Shown: positions 19,683 through 32,780 of the stretch, one piece after another
Layout of the letters: each line of letters begins with the position of its first letter
Numbering within the stretch: position 1 is the stretch's first letter
Assembly (NCBI GenBank): GCA_033439765.1
Contig: JAULSN010000005.1
Coordinates: 1,302,001 to 1,366,000 of the forward strand
From: Lasiosphaeria ovina
Lineage: Eukaryota; Ascomycota; Sordariomycetes; Sordariales; Lasiosphaeriaceae
Direction of reading: 5' to 3'
DNA: 64,000 nt
Program-made: the position numbers and the translations under genes
Notes under the pieces: generated by a model
What the model was told of the DNA's origin: nothing
Seen by the model: only the letters and a program-made list of their open reading frames with translations
Databases searched by the model: none

Positions 19683-22057
19683 ATGAAGCCAACAACAGAG
19701 GAATCGATTGACACGATTGAGACAAGGGACCTGCTGGCATCGATTCTGCTGGAGATCAAGGCCTTGAACCAGCGACTGTCTAGACCAGGCGATGGCATTC
19801 CGCAACCCAGAAAAGAATCCTCGTTCACGCAGGTGAGTCCGAAGCGTGTGTCAAATACCCAGACCGAGCGACGCCAATTATCACCGGCACAGAGCTGACG
19901 CAATCAGAAACGAGCGCCAACAAACGAATGGGCCTTGCCTCCTTTTTCCGCCGAGGCAAGGCGCGGCCCGCTGCTCAAGGAAGCGGTGCAGCGCTACAAC
20001 GCCAATAGCCTCCCGCGGTGGAACGCCCACTACGGCGCGCACACATCTCATCGGCCGACGATCCAGGTGCCCCAGCAAGGCTCCAGCACGCGGTTCGATT
20101 GGCCGTCCGTGGTCGGCGACTTTTGGCGCATCCCCAACGACAACCGCGTCAGCCTGTGCTTCCTGGCGCCGCCGTCCGACATCACGACGGCACTGCGCGT
20201 GCGCAACTTCGTCACCCATTTCCACAATACGCAGGCCAGAGGTGCGCCCAAAGGCGACTGCCTTAACGTCTGGGACTGGTTCGACTCGGGCACCTCCCGC
20301 TTCTGGCACCCTGACAAGATGTCCCCGATGCAGGCGCTGGAGCACGTGCCCGAGGCCGCAATCCGTGGGGAGGAAGACAAGACAGAAAGCACCCTGCGCA
20401 TTTCTCCCCTCATCGCGCCCTGGCGCCGCGTCATGTGAGTTCTCATGTCTCGCCCCGGCAGAGACACGCTAGCTAACGCGCAGCAGCCACATGCAAGGGT
20501 TGACAACGCTCGACATCGGCGGCAGCAGCGACGTCGACACGGACAAACTCGGCGACGACGACCTGTGCCCGGTGCTGCTGGCCGAGGCCGAGGAGGACCC
20601 GTTCCAGCGGCCGCTCAACCGCATGATCTGGGGCGCCGTGCGCTGCCACCTTCGCTGCCGCCGCGCCACCGCCGCCCACCACGCCGAGCTGCTCACCAAA
20701 GGCGGCCTGCTGTTCCACGTCACCTTCTACGATATTCTCGGTGCGCAGTCCTCTGAGGGTCTGGTCGAGCTGTGGCCGCACGGCGAGCTGCATAGCGATG
20801 GGCACTACACTGGTAGCGGCGGCGGCGGCGGCGGCGGAGGGAAGCGGCGGCGGGTCCGCGAGAGCGCGCTCACGGTGCGTCACGACATATATCCCTGACA
20901 TTTGTGATTACTGACGCTGTCGCAGATTATTGCAGTGCCCAGCGCAGACCTGCCAGGTCCCAAAACGCGCGCCATTTTCTGGACGATGGTCATCTTGCGG
21001 CCGCACGGTTTCCCATACCCGCACTACTACGAGACGGGCGGCGACCTGGCGCCCGGCGGCCGGACGCACGCCATGGCCGACGAAGTCGCCGACACGGTGC
21101 ACGAGTGCGTGGGCGCGGTAGCCGGGCGCTGGGACGAGCTGGCGGCCTACTTTGACGCGCTGCTCGGCGAGAAGAAGGTACTGCTGGACCCGGACCGCCA
21201 CGACACGCTGCTGACCGACGACTGGACGCTGTCGCGGTCGCGGCGCTACTTCTGGGCCATCGAGTTCCTCAAAGAGGTCGAGGCCAGCGTGGCTGACAAT
21301 ATCCGCCAGGCCGAGAGGTTCCTGGCGCTGTTCCGCGACTCGCTACAGGGCGGTGACGGGGCGGAGGGTGGAGGAGATGATGCGCGGCGCCGTCTGGCGA
21401 GGCACGAGGCCATGCTAGCTAGGCTCGAGGCGCTGCGCGCGCGGTTTGTGCAGCGGCGGGAGGAGGCGGTTGCGCTACGCGACGGGGTGAGCTTATCTTG
21501 ACCATTTATCGTCGCGGAGGGCTGCTGACTGCTGATTGCGCAGCTCTTCAACGCCAGCGCCGTCATGGAAAGCCGCACATCGACCAAGCTCGGCGAGAAC
21601 ATCAAGCTGCTGACGCTGATCAGCATCTTTTTTCTTCCACTGTCCTTCTGCACGGTAAAATGGCTGCAATCTTCCCGTAGCTTGCTTGCGTACTAATTAA
21701 CCCGTCCAGTCCCTCTGGAGTATCAGCGACCAGACGTTTGGCATCGCCGCGTTTGCCGCCACCATGCCCGTTCTCGCGCTCGCCACGTACGCCGCGACAT
21801 GGAACCTCGACCGTATCGCCGCGCTGCTCGACGGCCTGCAGCAGAAGGCGTTCAGTGGTGGTGGTGGTGGTGGCAGCACGGCAACTGCCGCGCATGTTCG
21901 CCGAGCTGATCGTCCGCAGAAACAGAGTGATGGCAGGGAGAAAGATGGCGGCGCCGGGCTCTGGGCAAGAATCCCACTCTTTGGTCAGTACACGTCTAGG
22001 GACAGGGACAAGGCCGCTGATGTTGCGCACTTGGAGAAGGTCCATGTTCCGGTTTGA
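19683..22057 (+). CDS. CorA-like divalent-cation transporter family protein
   Basis: Six exons: 19683-19832, 19908-20434, 20484-20874, 20926-21486, 21544-21654 and 21710-22057, giving 695 aa. The third acceptor is a tandem CAGCAG, so 20487 works equally well and differs by one residue. The cytoplasmic part is long and ends in a charged helical region (RRRLARHEAMLARLEALRARF). Then NASAVMESRTSTKLGENIKLLTLISIFFLPLSFCT and SLWSISDQTF lead into a second hydrophobic segment (FGIAAFAATMPVLALATYAA). This is the layout of the fungal CorA-like group: a long N-terminal funnel and two C-terminal helices. The canonical GMN loop is not visible, as is common in this group, so Mg2+ transport is inferred only by family. 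It converges on the AAA ATPase gene 300 bp downstream. Confidence 0.8.
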
Positions 22058-22356
22058 GGTTGATGTTGATGTTGACGTTGATTACCATGTCATGACAGTC
22101 TCGTCGAAAACTACAGAGGGCGGATTGAGTTGGCTTCCTTTTGCAGTCACTGCCATGGCTTTACTGCGGTATCACGTTTTGCCAGGACACAAGATGTTTG
22201 ATTATCTATAAAGAAGGGAATCTCAAAGGGTAAGTGCCTACAACATGTTCAAATAATGTACCTACAGAGAAAAGGGGAAGGAAAAAAAGGAAAAAGTACA
22301 ATTTAAACAACCCTTCATTAGAAGAACACAACATGAAAAACTTGTAACCCCTAGAT
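22058..22356. other. Convergent intergenic spacer
   Basis: About 300 bp between two convergent 3' ends. AT-rich with poly-A/T runs that may serve as polyadenylation signals for both genes. Confidence 0.5.
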
Positions 22357-24047
22357 TCAATCTAGCTTAGCTGTATTCCCAAATTTGCTGTGAAAATCTC
22401 GAATGGCTACCAACCCCTCCTTGGAAGTGGCTGGCCGGATATCGTTCTTTGCGCGCAGGAGGTGCTCCATCGTTATCATCCTCCGTGCCCCTGGCTCCTC
22501 GTCGAGAAGATTAGTATCAGTGTCAGTGACTGGGCTCTTGTCTGCTGCTGCTGCTGCGGCGGCCGCGGCGTCTTCGGGTGCGGTGCTCCTGTTACCGGCT
22601 GCTGCTCTCCCCTCCCCCTTAGCCTTAGCCGCCATCCGTTCCCTCACACAACGCAGAGCGGCAGCAACTACCATGTTCTTGAGGTCAGACCCAGTGTAGA
22701 AGGGGGTCATGCTCGCCACTTCGTGCAGGTTGATGTCCGGGTCCAGCCTCTCGCCCTTGAGGTGGATGCCGAGGATGGCGGCGCGGTCGTCGACCTCGGG
22801 CATGTCGATGAGGATGCGGTGGGGCAGGCGGCGGAGGATGGCGTCGTCGAGGTCAAAGGGCCGGTTGGTGGCCACGACCAGCACGGCCCCCTCGCTCCCC
22901 ACGTTGTTGCTGGAGAGGCCGTCCCACTCGCGCAGGAACTGGTTCATCTCGGTGCGTTGGTGGCGCTTGTCACAGGTCTCGCGCTTGCCGAAGATGCCGT
23001 CGACCTCGTCGATGAAGATGACGCATGGGTGAAGCTTGCGCGCCAGCGAGAAGATGGCCCGGATCGTCTTCTCGCCCTCGCCAACATACTTGCTGAGCAC
23101 GTCGGCGCCCGAGATCTCCAGCACCGTGGCCCCGGACTCCTGCGCAAACGCCTTGACGAGCATCGTCTTCCCCGTGCCGGGCGGTCCGTAGAGGAGCACG
23201 CCCGTGATGTTGCTGCCGGCTAGCACACCGTAGGTGAATTCCTCGGGGCAGTGGAGGGCGAGAGTCAGGCTCTGGAGCGACGCCTTAGCCGACGGATGCA
23301 CGTGGACGTCGTCATAGCCCGTGTTGAGCTTGTCTAAGGCAATGTTGCGGTCTTAGTTAGTAGGAGAGGCAAAACAAGTACCCTTCTGGGCCGGCTGCCC
23401 CGCCCGGGGGAATAGCGACAGGGAGAGGGAGGTTCAGGCTGGCACACGTAGCTCTTACCTGGCTCAACAATGCAGCTGAGTAGATCGCGTTCGTAGCTAT
23501 CACACGAATCCCTTAGCGTATCCATGCAAAAGCGCTTCTTTGGGGTGGGCTCGGTTGCGTCCGCCTCTGTCTTGGGCCGCTTTGGCTCGCGGTCGTCCAG
23601 GGAAAACACCACGCTGTCTAGCGCGCTGGCACTCCGCTTCAGTAATCCCATGGCCACCAAGGGCGGGAACATCTCTGAAATCTCTATCGAAATGCTAGGA
23701 GGCCGGTCGCCTTGGTCAGTCGGTGGTCCTTCGTGGTCTGCCGGGGGCTGCACGGGGGCTTCAGATGGCAGCAAATCGACAGGGACAGGGCCGGTTGGGT
23801 TGGTTGGAGAGTGGGATCCGTCCCCGGCATCGTCAATATTCTTCCCATCCATACCTGGCGACGATGGAGTGGTTTGCCGGGTCGTTGAGAAGGTGGTCTC
23901 AGGGGTAGAGGTTTCTCCAAGGCCTGATGAAACTGGCGAGGTACTCAGATCCTAATGGTAGTTAGTTATCGTCCCACGCTGAACTAGGGGGGGGCACACA
24001 GGGACGAGACTGTCGCCGACGGCCCGAGGTTCTCCGGGGGTGTTCAT
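22357..24047 (-). CDS. AAA ATPase, Msp1/spastin-like type
   Basis: Three exons on the minus strand: 24047-24000, 23951-23459 and 23351-22357, giving 511 aa. The start Met (MNTPGEPRAV) was chosen because a 48-nt intron then joins it in phase to the Ser/Thr-rich N-terminus. One AAA module: Walker A GPPGTGKT, a pore-loop-like sequence KYVGEGEK, Walker B VIFIDEVDGIF, sensor 1 ATNRPFDLDD and the Arg-finger region ILRRLPHRI. The C-terminal small domain contains a 10-Ala run. The N-terminal 180 residues are disordered with a basic KRPKTEAD patch that could be a nuclear signal. The module places it in the meiotic-clade group (Msp1, katanin, spastin) of hexameric unfoldases. No membrane anchor is seen, which argues against true Msp1. 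Substrate unknown. Confidence 0.88.
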
Positions 24048-25166
24048 AGGGATGATGCGGGCGAGTCGAGATTGGGATTGATTGGCAAGTCTTAGTGGCT
24101 CCAAAGCAAGCCACAAAGAAATGGTAAGATGGTGAGATGGTAAGATATTGTGGTGTCTCAGCGGGAAAGGTACCTAGCATGAGATGCTTGAGTGTTGAGA
24201 GGGATATGAAATGCCCTTGTCGATAAAGGTAGACATGAGAGTCATTTTAAGTCATCAGTGGCAGAATGGAAGAATGCGGTCCAAAAAGGCGAACCAATAT
24301 GCAGCAGAAACTTTTGCGAGGCTCTGGCGGTACTTATCTTAGGTACCTATCTTGAAACTTTTTCTTTTTTTTGCCTCGAAACTTTTGCATCCTTCCATTT
24401 AGGACCACGTCAGCTACGTGTACTGGCACGGTACATATTACCGTGGTTTCGGAGGCGGTGGCTTGGCAGCTGGGGTTCTTGTACCTAGTTTGCCTTTTGC
24501 TTTGAACTGGCCAGGGCTTGCGAGGTAACCGACAAAATTTTTGTCTCTCGTAAATTTTTGTCTCTAGTACCTAGGTACAGGACATGGAGGGAAAAGTTGC
24601 CTTGAGTGCACAAAACTTCTGTCTCTGGTGGATGGCGGCAAAAGTTGCCTTGCCAGCCTGACGAGACATTGTGCAGAATGCGCTGCGGGTCATCGACCGA
24701 ATTGCCCTATGGAAACTGCTGCCCACACACCATCCGAAGACTAAAATGCTCACCGCCTGCGGGCCTCAAAAATTTTTGGCACTGGGTGGAGGGACACGTC
24801 AGTGTGGCTTGATGATTTGGTTTTATCTTGGCTGTCACAGCCTATTTGCCTCGTATGCTTTGAAGTCTGCCTTATTTGGTTCACGGAGACCCTTGAATGA
24901 GGCGGCCAGGTGGGAAACTTTTGAAGTGGAGGGTCGCGCACCTAATCTGAGGAGAGTCCAAAAGTTGTTAGGCATAAGGTGCTCGGCGGACCACCCTGGG
25001 TTCCGTTCCCATAATCCGATCCCGAGTTGCCTCCTTTAAGAGCACCTCCAGGATTTCAGGGTATTTGGGTCAATCATCGCCAGGGTTTCCCACCACCGCC
25101 TCACGAGACTGAGAGTTTCTCTTCGTATTCCCATCTTGATCCTGAAGCACTCTCATTCACCTGACA
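24048..25166. other. Divergent intergenic region, AT-rich
   Basis: About 1.1 kb upstream of both the AAA gene and the ankyrin gene. It contains repeated short AAACTTTTG-like and ATTTTTGTCTCT motifs (for example near 24355, 24385, 24545). No gene seen. Confidence 0.5.
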
Positions 25167-27443
25167 ATGTCGCACATCCGCCACGCACCATCTGATATTG
25201 AATGGGACCAGCGCAGGGCCAGGATCGAGGTGTTGTACCATTCTACAACCCTCGATAACCTCATCAAGACCATGGAGGTTGAGGGGTTTGTCGCGACGTA
25301 TGTCTCATCCTCAGTCTCATCCCCGGTATACTTACAATACCTCCATCTAATACCCATAGACAGATCCGCCATGTACAAGAAAAAGTTCCGCGACTGGGGC
25401 TGGCGGAAATACCTCAACCGCGAGCTTGCAGTTGAGGCTGCCAAGAAACGGGCCAGGCGTGAAGAGGATGGGCACATGTCTTCTATCACCGTCATCAACG
25501 GCAAGGAGGTGTCGAATGATAAGATCGACCGCCACGTCAAGAGGCACAAGGTCGACTTGACCCAAGGTAAGCTGCCGTGTGTTTCATTGTTGGACCTCCT
25601 GAAGTTGGCGCCCGGACTGACCCCGATGCCCCTTACTCAAGCCCGACGTGACCCTCCAGCCGGGACCATGACAGCAGCGGCAGCCGTCGTGGTACATACT
25701 CCAGAGAGTCAGAACGCGGACTCTCCCTCCAGGATATCGGCATATCGTGCGTCCAATTTAGGGCAACTGCCGTCCCAGATTCCTGACGGCACGGCGGCCT
25801 ACTCAATCATGTCGACATCCTCAAACGCGGGTACGGGTTTTGGCAATAGCGCCATTGCCGTGGATAGCCATAGTGCTCGTACCAGCGCTGCTATCGCCAT
25901 ACTACCGCAGGTAGCAATGCCTCACGGCTACCCCGGGGACCCGTGGGATGGAATCGAAATGAGGAACATGTACAGCTACGACATCGAGACAAATTACTTC
26001 GACCCTAACTTCCATTTTGACTTTGGAACTATTGGGTTCAATACCCCAAGACACCCGAGTCAGAGTGCCCACAGCTCCCCTTTCCCACCCGTGGCAGACA
26101 TGAACGTCCCCAAGCTTGCAAAGATGCGCCAGCCCATCCACCAAGCAGCACAGAACGGCCACACCAATACGGTCAAGATTCTTCTCCGCATCTACCCAAA
26201 CTGTGTCGATGTACAAGGCAAAGAGGGAGAGACTCCCCTTCACCTCGCCGCTCAAGAGGGCCACACCGAGATCGTCGAGGCACTTATCGATGCCAGAGCC
26301 AATCCTCATTTAAAAGTCGAGAACATCGGGAGGGGTGCCATCCACCAAGCCGCCCAAAGTGGTCACCTTGGGTGTATCCGTCTTCTCCTCGCCGCTGGTG
26401 CCCATCCCGATGAGCCAGACTCCACGGGCGCCACACCCTTCTTCCTGACCTGTAGCGGAGGGTTTGAGGAGGTTGCCCGACTCCTCCGCTCCACTGAGCC
26501 GAGCATCGACGTCAATGCGCGCGCTACCAAATCCAATCGCCGGCCCATCCACCAAGCCGCGCAGGGAAATCACCTTTCCACCGTTAAATTTCTCATCGAG
26601 GCTGGAGCTATTATTGAACAAGGCGAGGATGACGGCGCCTCCGCCCTTTGGCTTGCCTGTCAGGACGGCCATGTTGAAGTTGCGGACCTGCTGATCAATC
26701 ACGGCGCTGATGTGAACAAGCCCACATCCAACAGCCGGCGTCGGCCCATCCACCAAGCAGCGCAGAACGGCCACCTCAAGGTTATCGAGCTCCTTCGTGA
26801 CCGTGGTGCCGACCTTGACGCTGGTGAGAGTGACGGCGCGACACCTTTGTGGATAGCCAGCCAGCAGGGCTTTATCGACATTGTCAACATCCTATTGGCC
26901 CAACAGGCAAATCCCAACACGCGCGTCATCAGGTCGTCTCGCTCCCCCTTGCACCAGGCTGCGCAGAACGGCCATGTTGATGTGGCCGCCGCTCTCCTCG
27001 CGTCGGGCGCCAACGTGAACGCGGTCGAGGAGGACGGCTGGCCGCCGCTCATGCTGGCTGCGCAGCAGGGCAGTGAAGACATGGCGAACCTCTTGGTTGC
27101 TAACGGCGCGGACATTAACCTTCGGGAGGTAAAGGGGGGCACGCCCCTATGGATAGCCGCGCAGCAGGGACATGTCAAGATAGCCGAAATGCTGCTCCAA
27201 AACGGGGCCACAGCTACCGGGCAGTGGTCGGGCGGGAGACAGCCAATCCACCAGGCAGCGCAGAACGGCCATCTCGACATGATCAAGCTGCTTCTCAAGT
27301 ACGGCTCCGAGGTTGACTGTAAGACCGAGCGCGAAGAGGACGAAACCAACGTGACGCCGCTGTGGCTTGCTTCGCAGGGTGGATATGATGCCATTGTTGA
27401 ATTCCTACTAGAGAACGGTGCCTCTGCGGTAATTGGAGGCTGA
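25167..27443 (+). CDS. Clr5-domain ankyrin-repeat protein (13 repeats)
   Basis: Exons 25167-25297, 25364-25566 and 25642-27443 give 711 aa. The N-terminus (DIEWDQRRARIEVLYHST, then MYKKKFRDWGWRKYL once intron 1 is removed) is a Clr5 domain, a fungal module found before ankyrin or TPR arrays. After a Ser/Pro-rich spacer come 13 ankyrin repeats of about 33 aa (residues about 325-705) that alternate between a PIHQAAQNGH type and a PLWLASQxG type. No membrane segment, NACHT or kinase domain is present. Both introns have lengths divisible by three (66 and 75 nt) and no stop, so retention would only insert residues. Such proteins are thought to be interaction scaffolds; partners unknown. Confidence 0.88.
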   Translation: MSHIRHAPSDIEWDQRRARIEVLYHSTTLDNLIKTMEVEGFVATYVSSSVSSPVYLQYLHLIPIDRSAMYKKKFRDWGWRKYLNRELAVEAAKKRARREEDGHMSSITVINGKEVSNDKIDRHVKRHKVDLTQGKLPCVSLLDLLKLAPGLTPMPLTQARRDPPAGTMTAAAAVVVHTPESQNADSPSRISAYRASNLGQLPSQIPDGTAAYSIMSTSSNAGTGFGNSAIAVDSHSARTSAAIAILPQVAMPHGYPGDPWDGIEMRNMYSYDIETNYFDPNFHFDFGTIGFNTPRHPSQSAHSSPFPPVADMNVPKLAKMRQPIHQAAQNGHTNTVKILLRIYPNCVDVQGKEGETPLHLAAQEGHTEIVEALIDARANPHLKVENIGRGAIHQAAQSGHLGCIRLLLAAGAHPDEPDSTGATPFFLTCSGGFEEVARLLRSTEPSIDVNARATKSNRRPIHQAAQGNHLSTVKFLIEAGAIIEQGEDDGASALWLACQDGHVEVADLLINHGADVNKPTSNSRRRPIHQAAQNGHLKVIELLRDRGADLDAGESDGATPLWIASQQGFIDIVNILLAQQANPNTRVIRSSRSPLHQAAQNGHVDVAAALLASGANVNAVEEDGWPPLMLAAQQGSEDMANLLVANGADINLREVKGGTPLWIAAQQGHVKIAEMLLQNGATATGQWSGGRQPIHQAAQNGHLDMIKLLLKYGSEVDCKTEREEDETNVTPLWLASQGGYDAIVEFLLENGASAVIGG

Positions 27444-28588
27444 TCGTGATTGCGAGTTCGTTCTGATTAGGTGACGTGTGAAGCCTTCTTTTCGTGGTCG
27501 AATTACACCAGCCGCGTCTCGCTCTTTTCTTTTTGGATTGCCTCTCCTTATTTCGCGTACCGCTTAAGTGCTTTCTGCAGTTTCATAAATACTACCGAGT
27601 ATTACCCTATTGCCTTCTATGAATTTGTTTACTAGGCCGCTTAAACTAGTTCTAACGTGAACGTTTCAGAACTAGTTGCGCAAGAAAGATCTCCCAACAT
27701 AACTCCCGAAAGTGATGTCAATGCTGCCCTAGAATATTCCAATCGAAACCAAACATGACAGTAATTGCAACATAACATTCTTGGACATTAAAAGCCAAAA
27801 CAATCGACAACGAAGAAGTATTTCCTGCGAGGACTTCGAGACGGACACTCATCATAGACTAGCTGCTTAATTACCTAAAACCCTAATACTCGGCCAATAC
27901 GTTACCCAAACACGGAAATTTCATGACTCAAGCGCCTGGCGGCCGAGAATGTGGGCTGGTAGCAGTCACTCTGCCCAAAATATCCAGAGTCTTTGTTTTT
28001 CGAAGTACAACAGCGTAAGGATCGAATATTCAAGGCAGCTAGAAATCAGACTCGGCTACATTGGCTTTGGATTGCTGATAAATTAATCCTTGCAACAAGC
28101 AATTGGTGACAAATTGCTAGTACATACACAACTTTTGTAGAAAGAAGCCTTGTTCATCAAAAATATTTGTTGTTGAGAAACTTTTGAATTATTACCTCTA
28201 TTACAACAAAAGTTTTTGCCCCGCCGCATTTTGCAAGGCATCTTTTGCATTGTGACCAGACACTCTCATGGCTCTGGGGGAACTAACAGTTAATAGTATT
28301 ATGAGTACACGACTTTTATATTAAAGAGTATTAGAGCCACCTCGATTCCTGGTCGTTTTGATCATCTGTCTCTTACCAGGCCAACCTCGACAGTATCATT
28401 TCACCAACATCCACTTCAGCAACCTACCCCCATAATCCAAATCAGTTTGCTCGGAACCGAACCGTGGATATACGCAGAACAAACACCACACCGCTTCATC
28501 CTTTACCAACTAACTCCCCATAACTCTCTCCCCACCCACCTTTCCCCCCTTGTCCTCTCCAGACATCCACCGCCTCACTAAAGCCAAC
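27444..28588. other. AT-rich intergenic stretch
   Basis: About 1.1 kb, clearly richer in A/T than the flanking genes, with stops in every frame. It may contain an old mutated repeat, but no terminal repeats or coding trace could be identified. The last 150 bp are C-rich and look like a promoter and leader. Confidence 0.5.
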
Positions 28589-28895
28589 ATGGACACCAAC
28601 ACTGCTAGGGGCGCAGCTACCGGCAAGGAAAGCCAAAATACTTACTCCTGTTCTCCTCAAGTCATGTACTAACCCGCCATGTATTCAGACCGTCACTGTC
28701 CCCGTCACTGTCCCCGTCCCTCGCGTCAACGACAACAACCCATACGCCCGCAACATCGACAAAGGCAACCTGTCGCCGGCCATGAAGCAGTGGCTTTCCG
28801 AGAGCGCGAGCGAGCAGCCTTTTCACGCTCTCGCCGAGATCATCTTTGTTCAGCAAGAGCAGCCGGTTCCGAAACAGAACAGTGGTAGTCAATGA
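28589..28895 (+). CDS. Small hypothetical protein, splice junction unresolved
   Basis: A first exon from the ATG at 28589 (MDTNTARGAATGKESQ) and a second from about 28689 reading TVTVPVTVPVPRVNDNNPYA to the TGA at 28893-28895. The second part has strong coding character (conserved-looking LSPAMKQWLSESASEQPFHAL). A TACTAAC branch box and TATTCAG acceptor precede it, but the only in-phase GT donor (28661) would make a 28-nt intron, shorter than fungal introns normally are. A GC donor, another first exon, or a small deletion in the intron are possible. The coding tandem CACTGTCCCCGT gives the VTVP repeats. Family not recognised. Confidence 0.45.
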
Positions 28896-30144
28896 ACGAA
28901 TGGGTGGCCGCCTGCGTGCCCCGGGGAGTGGGAGTTGGGTTGGTGGAGGTCGGGTGGGGGCCGCTCTGGTTAACTATTCTATGACCTTGGGAAAAGGTGA
29001 ACTAGTTGTGCCCGTCCACAGACTCTATTTTAACTATTTGGTAGTGCATTCATTGGTTGTTGTCTAGGGGCTTAGCTTTTTACAAATCAATGCAGTCAGA
29101 GCAGTCAGGGGAGTCAGGGCAGCCGAAGCCTCCGGAGAAAATGCGCAGTTACCGCATTTGGAAGTATGTTTGACGTTCGCGACGGCGGTGAGGTGCAATT
29201 GCTATATACTTACGTCGTCAGCGCTTGGGGCGGTGCAGCCAGCGAATGTGGTAATTTTGGCTGCAAAATGTGATATCTCCCTGGGCGATGAGCTGTAACG
29301 CTTAGACTAGACGCCCTATGTACCTACAGTGCACCGAGACAATTTAACAGTGCTCCAAGACTCTCTCTTTTACAACTACTATTTAATATAGCTCGATTCA
29401 ACGACAAAAATGTCAATACCGGCACTACTCCAGGGCAACAAACGACGGCCTCAAAGGGCTTTGGGACATGTAGGTAAGCCGGGAGAACAGTTCAGCTATA
29501 ATCAACATCTATTTCAACTTTGACGTTCCAGCCAACAATTAACTCCCTGGATTTCCCCCCTAGATCAAAACCTCTTAAGTAGTGCTTGTAATTACCAAGC
29601 AAACGAGACACAACAGGGAACAGGGTTCAGTCAGCTTCCCGCGAGCTTGGAAAACAAGTGCGCCGGTGAGAGCGGCCGGCGGCAAGGGGTTGGTTGCACG
29701 GCAGTATTCGGAGTATTACTAACAATTATTCGGCATGGCGCCTTCAGCTCCGAGGCTCAGTAATTCACAATTTTCCTCCTGCAGGCTGACAGGGCGGCAA
29801 AGGGTTGCATTGCTTTGCTGACAGGTAGCATAGTAGGTGAGATTCCCCAAACACGTCTAGGGGGGCCGCAGTTTGTGCACTAACAAGCTGTCATGCAACT
29901 CTCACGCAAATCTGATAGCCACGACCCCCTAGGTACTTTTGTATCCCTTAATTCATACCTCGTATTGTGCCCCCATGCCTCGGTCTTTGGTCCCGCAACT
30001 CCACCGTCGTGCCGCAGCTTACATGCCCGGGATGGCCGACTCTTGCTACCTTGACTTCTCCTTCTCCTGTCGGCGCGGACCTGGCCTCTTCCCCAAAACT
30101 TTGGTGCACAATGAATCCCAACTATCCTCGTGGCCATCAGTAAA
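28896..30144. other. Intergenic, no gene recognised
   Basis: About 1.2 kb. Some short frames on both strands but no domain; the final 200 bp should contain the mannosidase promoter. Confidence 0.5.
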
Positions 30145-31947
<1,803 letters not shown>

Positions 31948-32336
31948 GAAGCATCGTCTGGATTCCCACCATCCGTACAGGGCCCAAAACCGAAAACGCC
32001 ATGCCATGGGCCAAAGGAAGTGCCTACGACGTACCCACGATTCATCAAATCCATCTCAACAGTCGAGATTCAAACTCAGGGACGGCAAATTCATCCAGCG
32101 GCAGACCAACGCAATTGAGCATTGAAACCCGCTCACCCGAAATAAACCAAATCCACCAATTCCGCAATCCCAAATCACAGATCAGCCCAAATCGACGACC
32201 CGCTCACCGACGAGTTGATGTTCTCGGTCGGGATGGGCGTCATGGATAGGGTGAAGATGGTGCTGTACAGTCTCGAGATCAGCAACGACAAATAAATCGA
32301 TTGGGTGTCAAAAAAAGAAAAAGAAGAAAAAAAAAC
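31948..32336. other. Intergenic between convergent genes
   Basis: About 390 bp with a 3' AT-rich part. It might still hold a further exon of the minus-strand LysM gene, because a GTGAGT donor sits at the end of that frame, but no continuation is convincing. Confidence 0.4.
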
Positions 32337-32780
32337 TCACTCAACAGACGTCGCCGCCGTCGTCGTCACCGACGCACTCGGACGGGGATTGACCCACGCG
32401 CCGCCCGGCGGCGACACGCACAGAGTATAGCCGTCGTACAGGCGGGAGCGGTCGAGGCGGCAGGGCGTGCCGAGCTCGGGGTTCCAGGCGGCGAGCTGCA
32501 GCGCCGAGACGCCAGCAGCCCGCGCGATGCTCGCGCACGTCTCGCCGGCGGCAAAGTCGACCCTGTGCGGCGCGCACGCCGACGCCGCCGGGATACACAG
32601 CGTCCTCCCGGCCGCGGGGAAGCTGCGGCAGCTGCTGACGAGGTTGTTGGCCGCCAGCAGCTACGTCGTACTAATACCCTGGCTGAGGGAGATCGACGTG
32701 CAGTTGTCGCCGGGCTGGATGGCGTACGTCGTGCCGGCGCATGCTGCCGGCGTTGCTGTTGCTGTTTCTGTTGTTTTACC
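32337..32780 (-). pseudogene. LysM-domain secreted protein pseudogene
   Basis: On the minus strand the frame opened by an AG acceptor at 32781-32782 reads a Thr-rich linker, then YAIQPGDNCTSISLSQGIS, NNLVSSCRSFPAAGRTLCIP, a first LysM with its four-Cys setting, then DFAAGETCASIARAAGVS and RLYDGYTLCVSPPGG, a second LysM. These bind chitin or related glycans in fungal effectors and wall proteins. A TAG at 32661-32663 interrupts the first LysM where family members have an aromatic residue. The N-terminal signal peptide exon is not found. The frame ends at TGA 32337-32339, overlapping a possible GTGAGT donor. Confidence 0.75.

Noticed and set aside
17254..24047. A secondary-metabolite cluster around the BBE-like oxidase
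   Set aside because: The neighbours are a CorA-like transporter and an AAA ATPase, with no backbone synthase, P450 or cluster regulator in the window.
27444..28588. A possible second RIPed transposon in AT-rich DNA
   Set aside because: AT-rich, but no terminal repeats, no coding trace and no duplicate in the window could be found.
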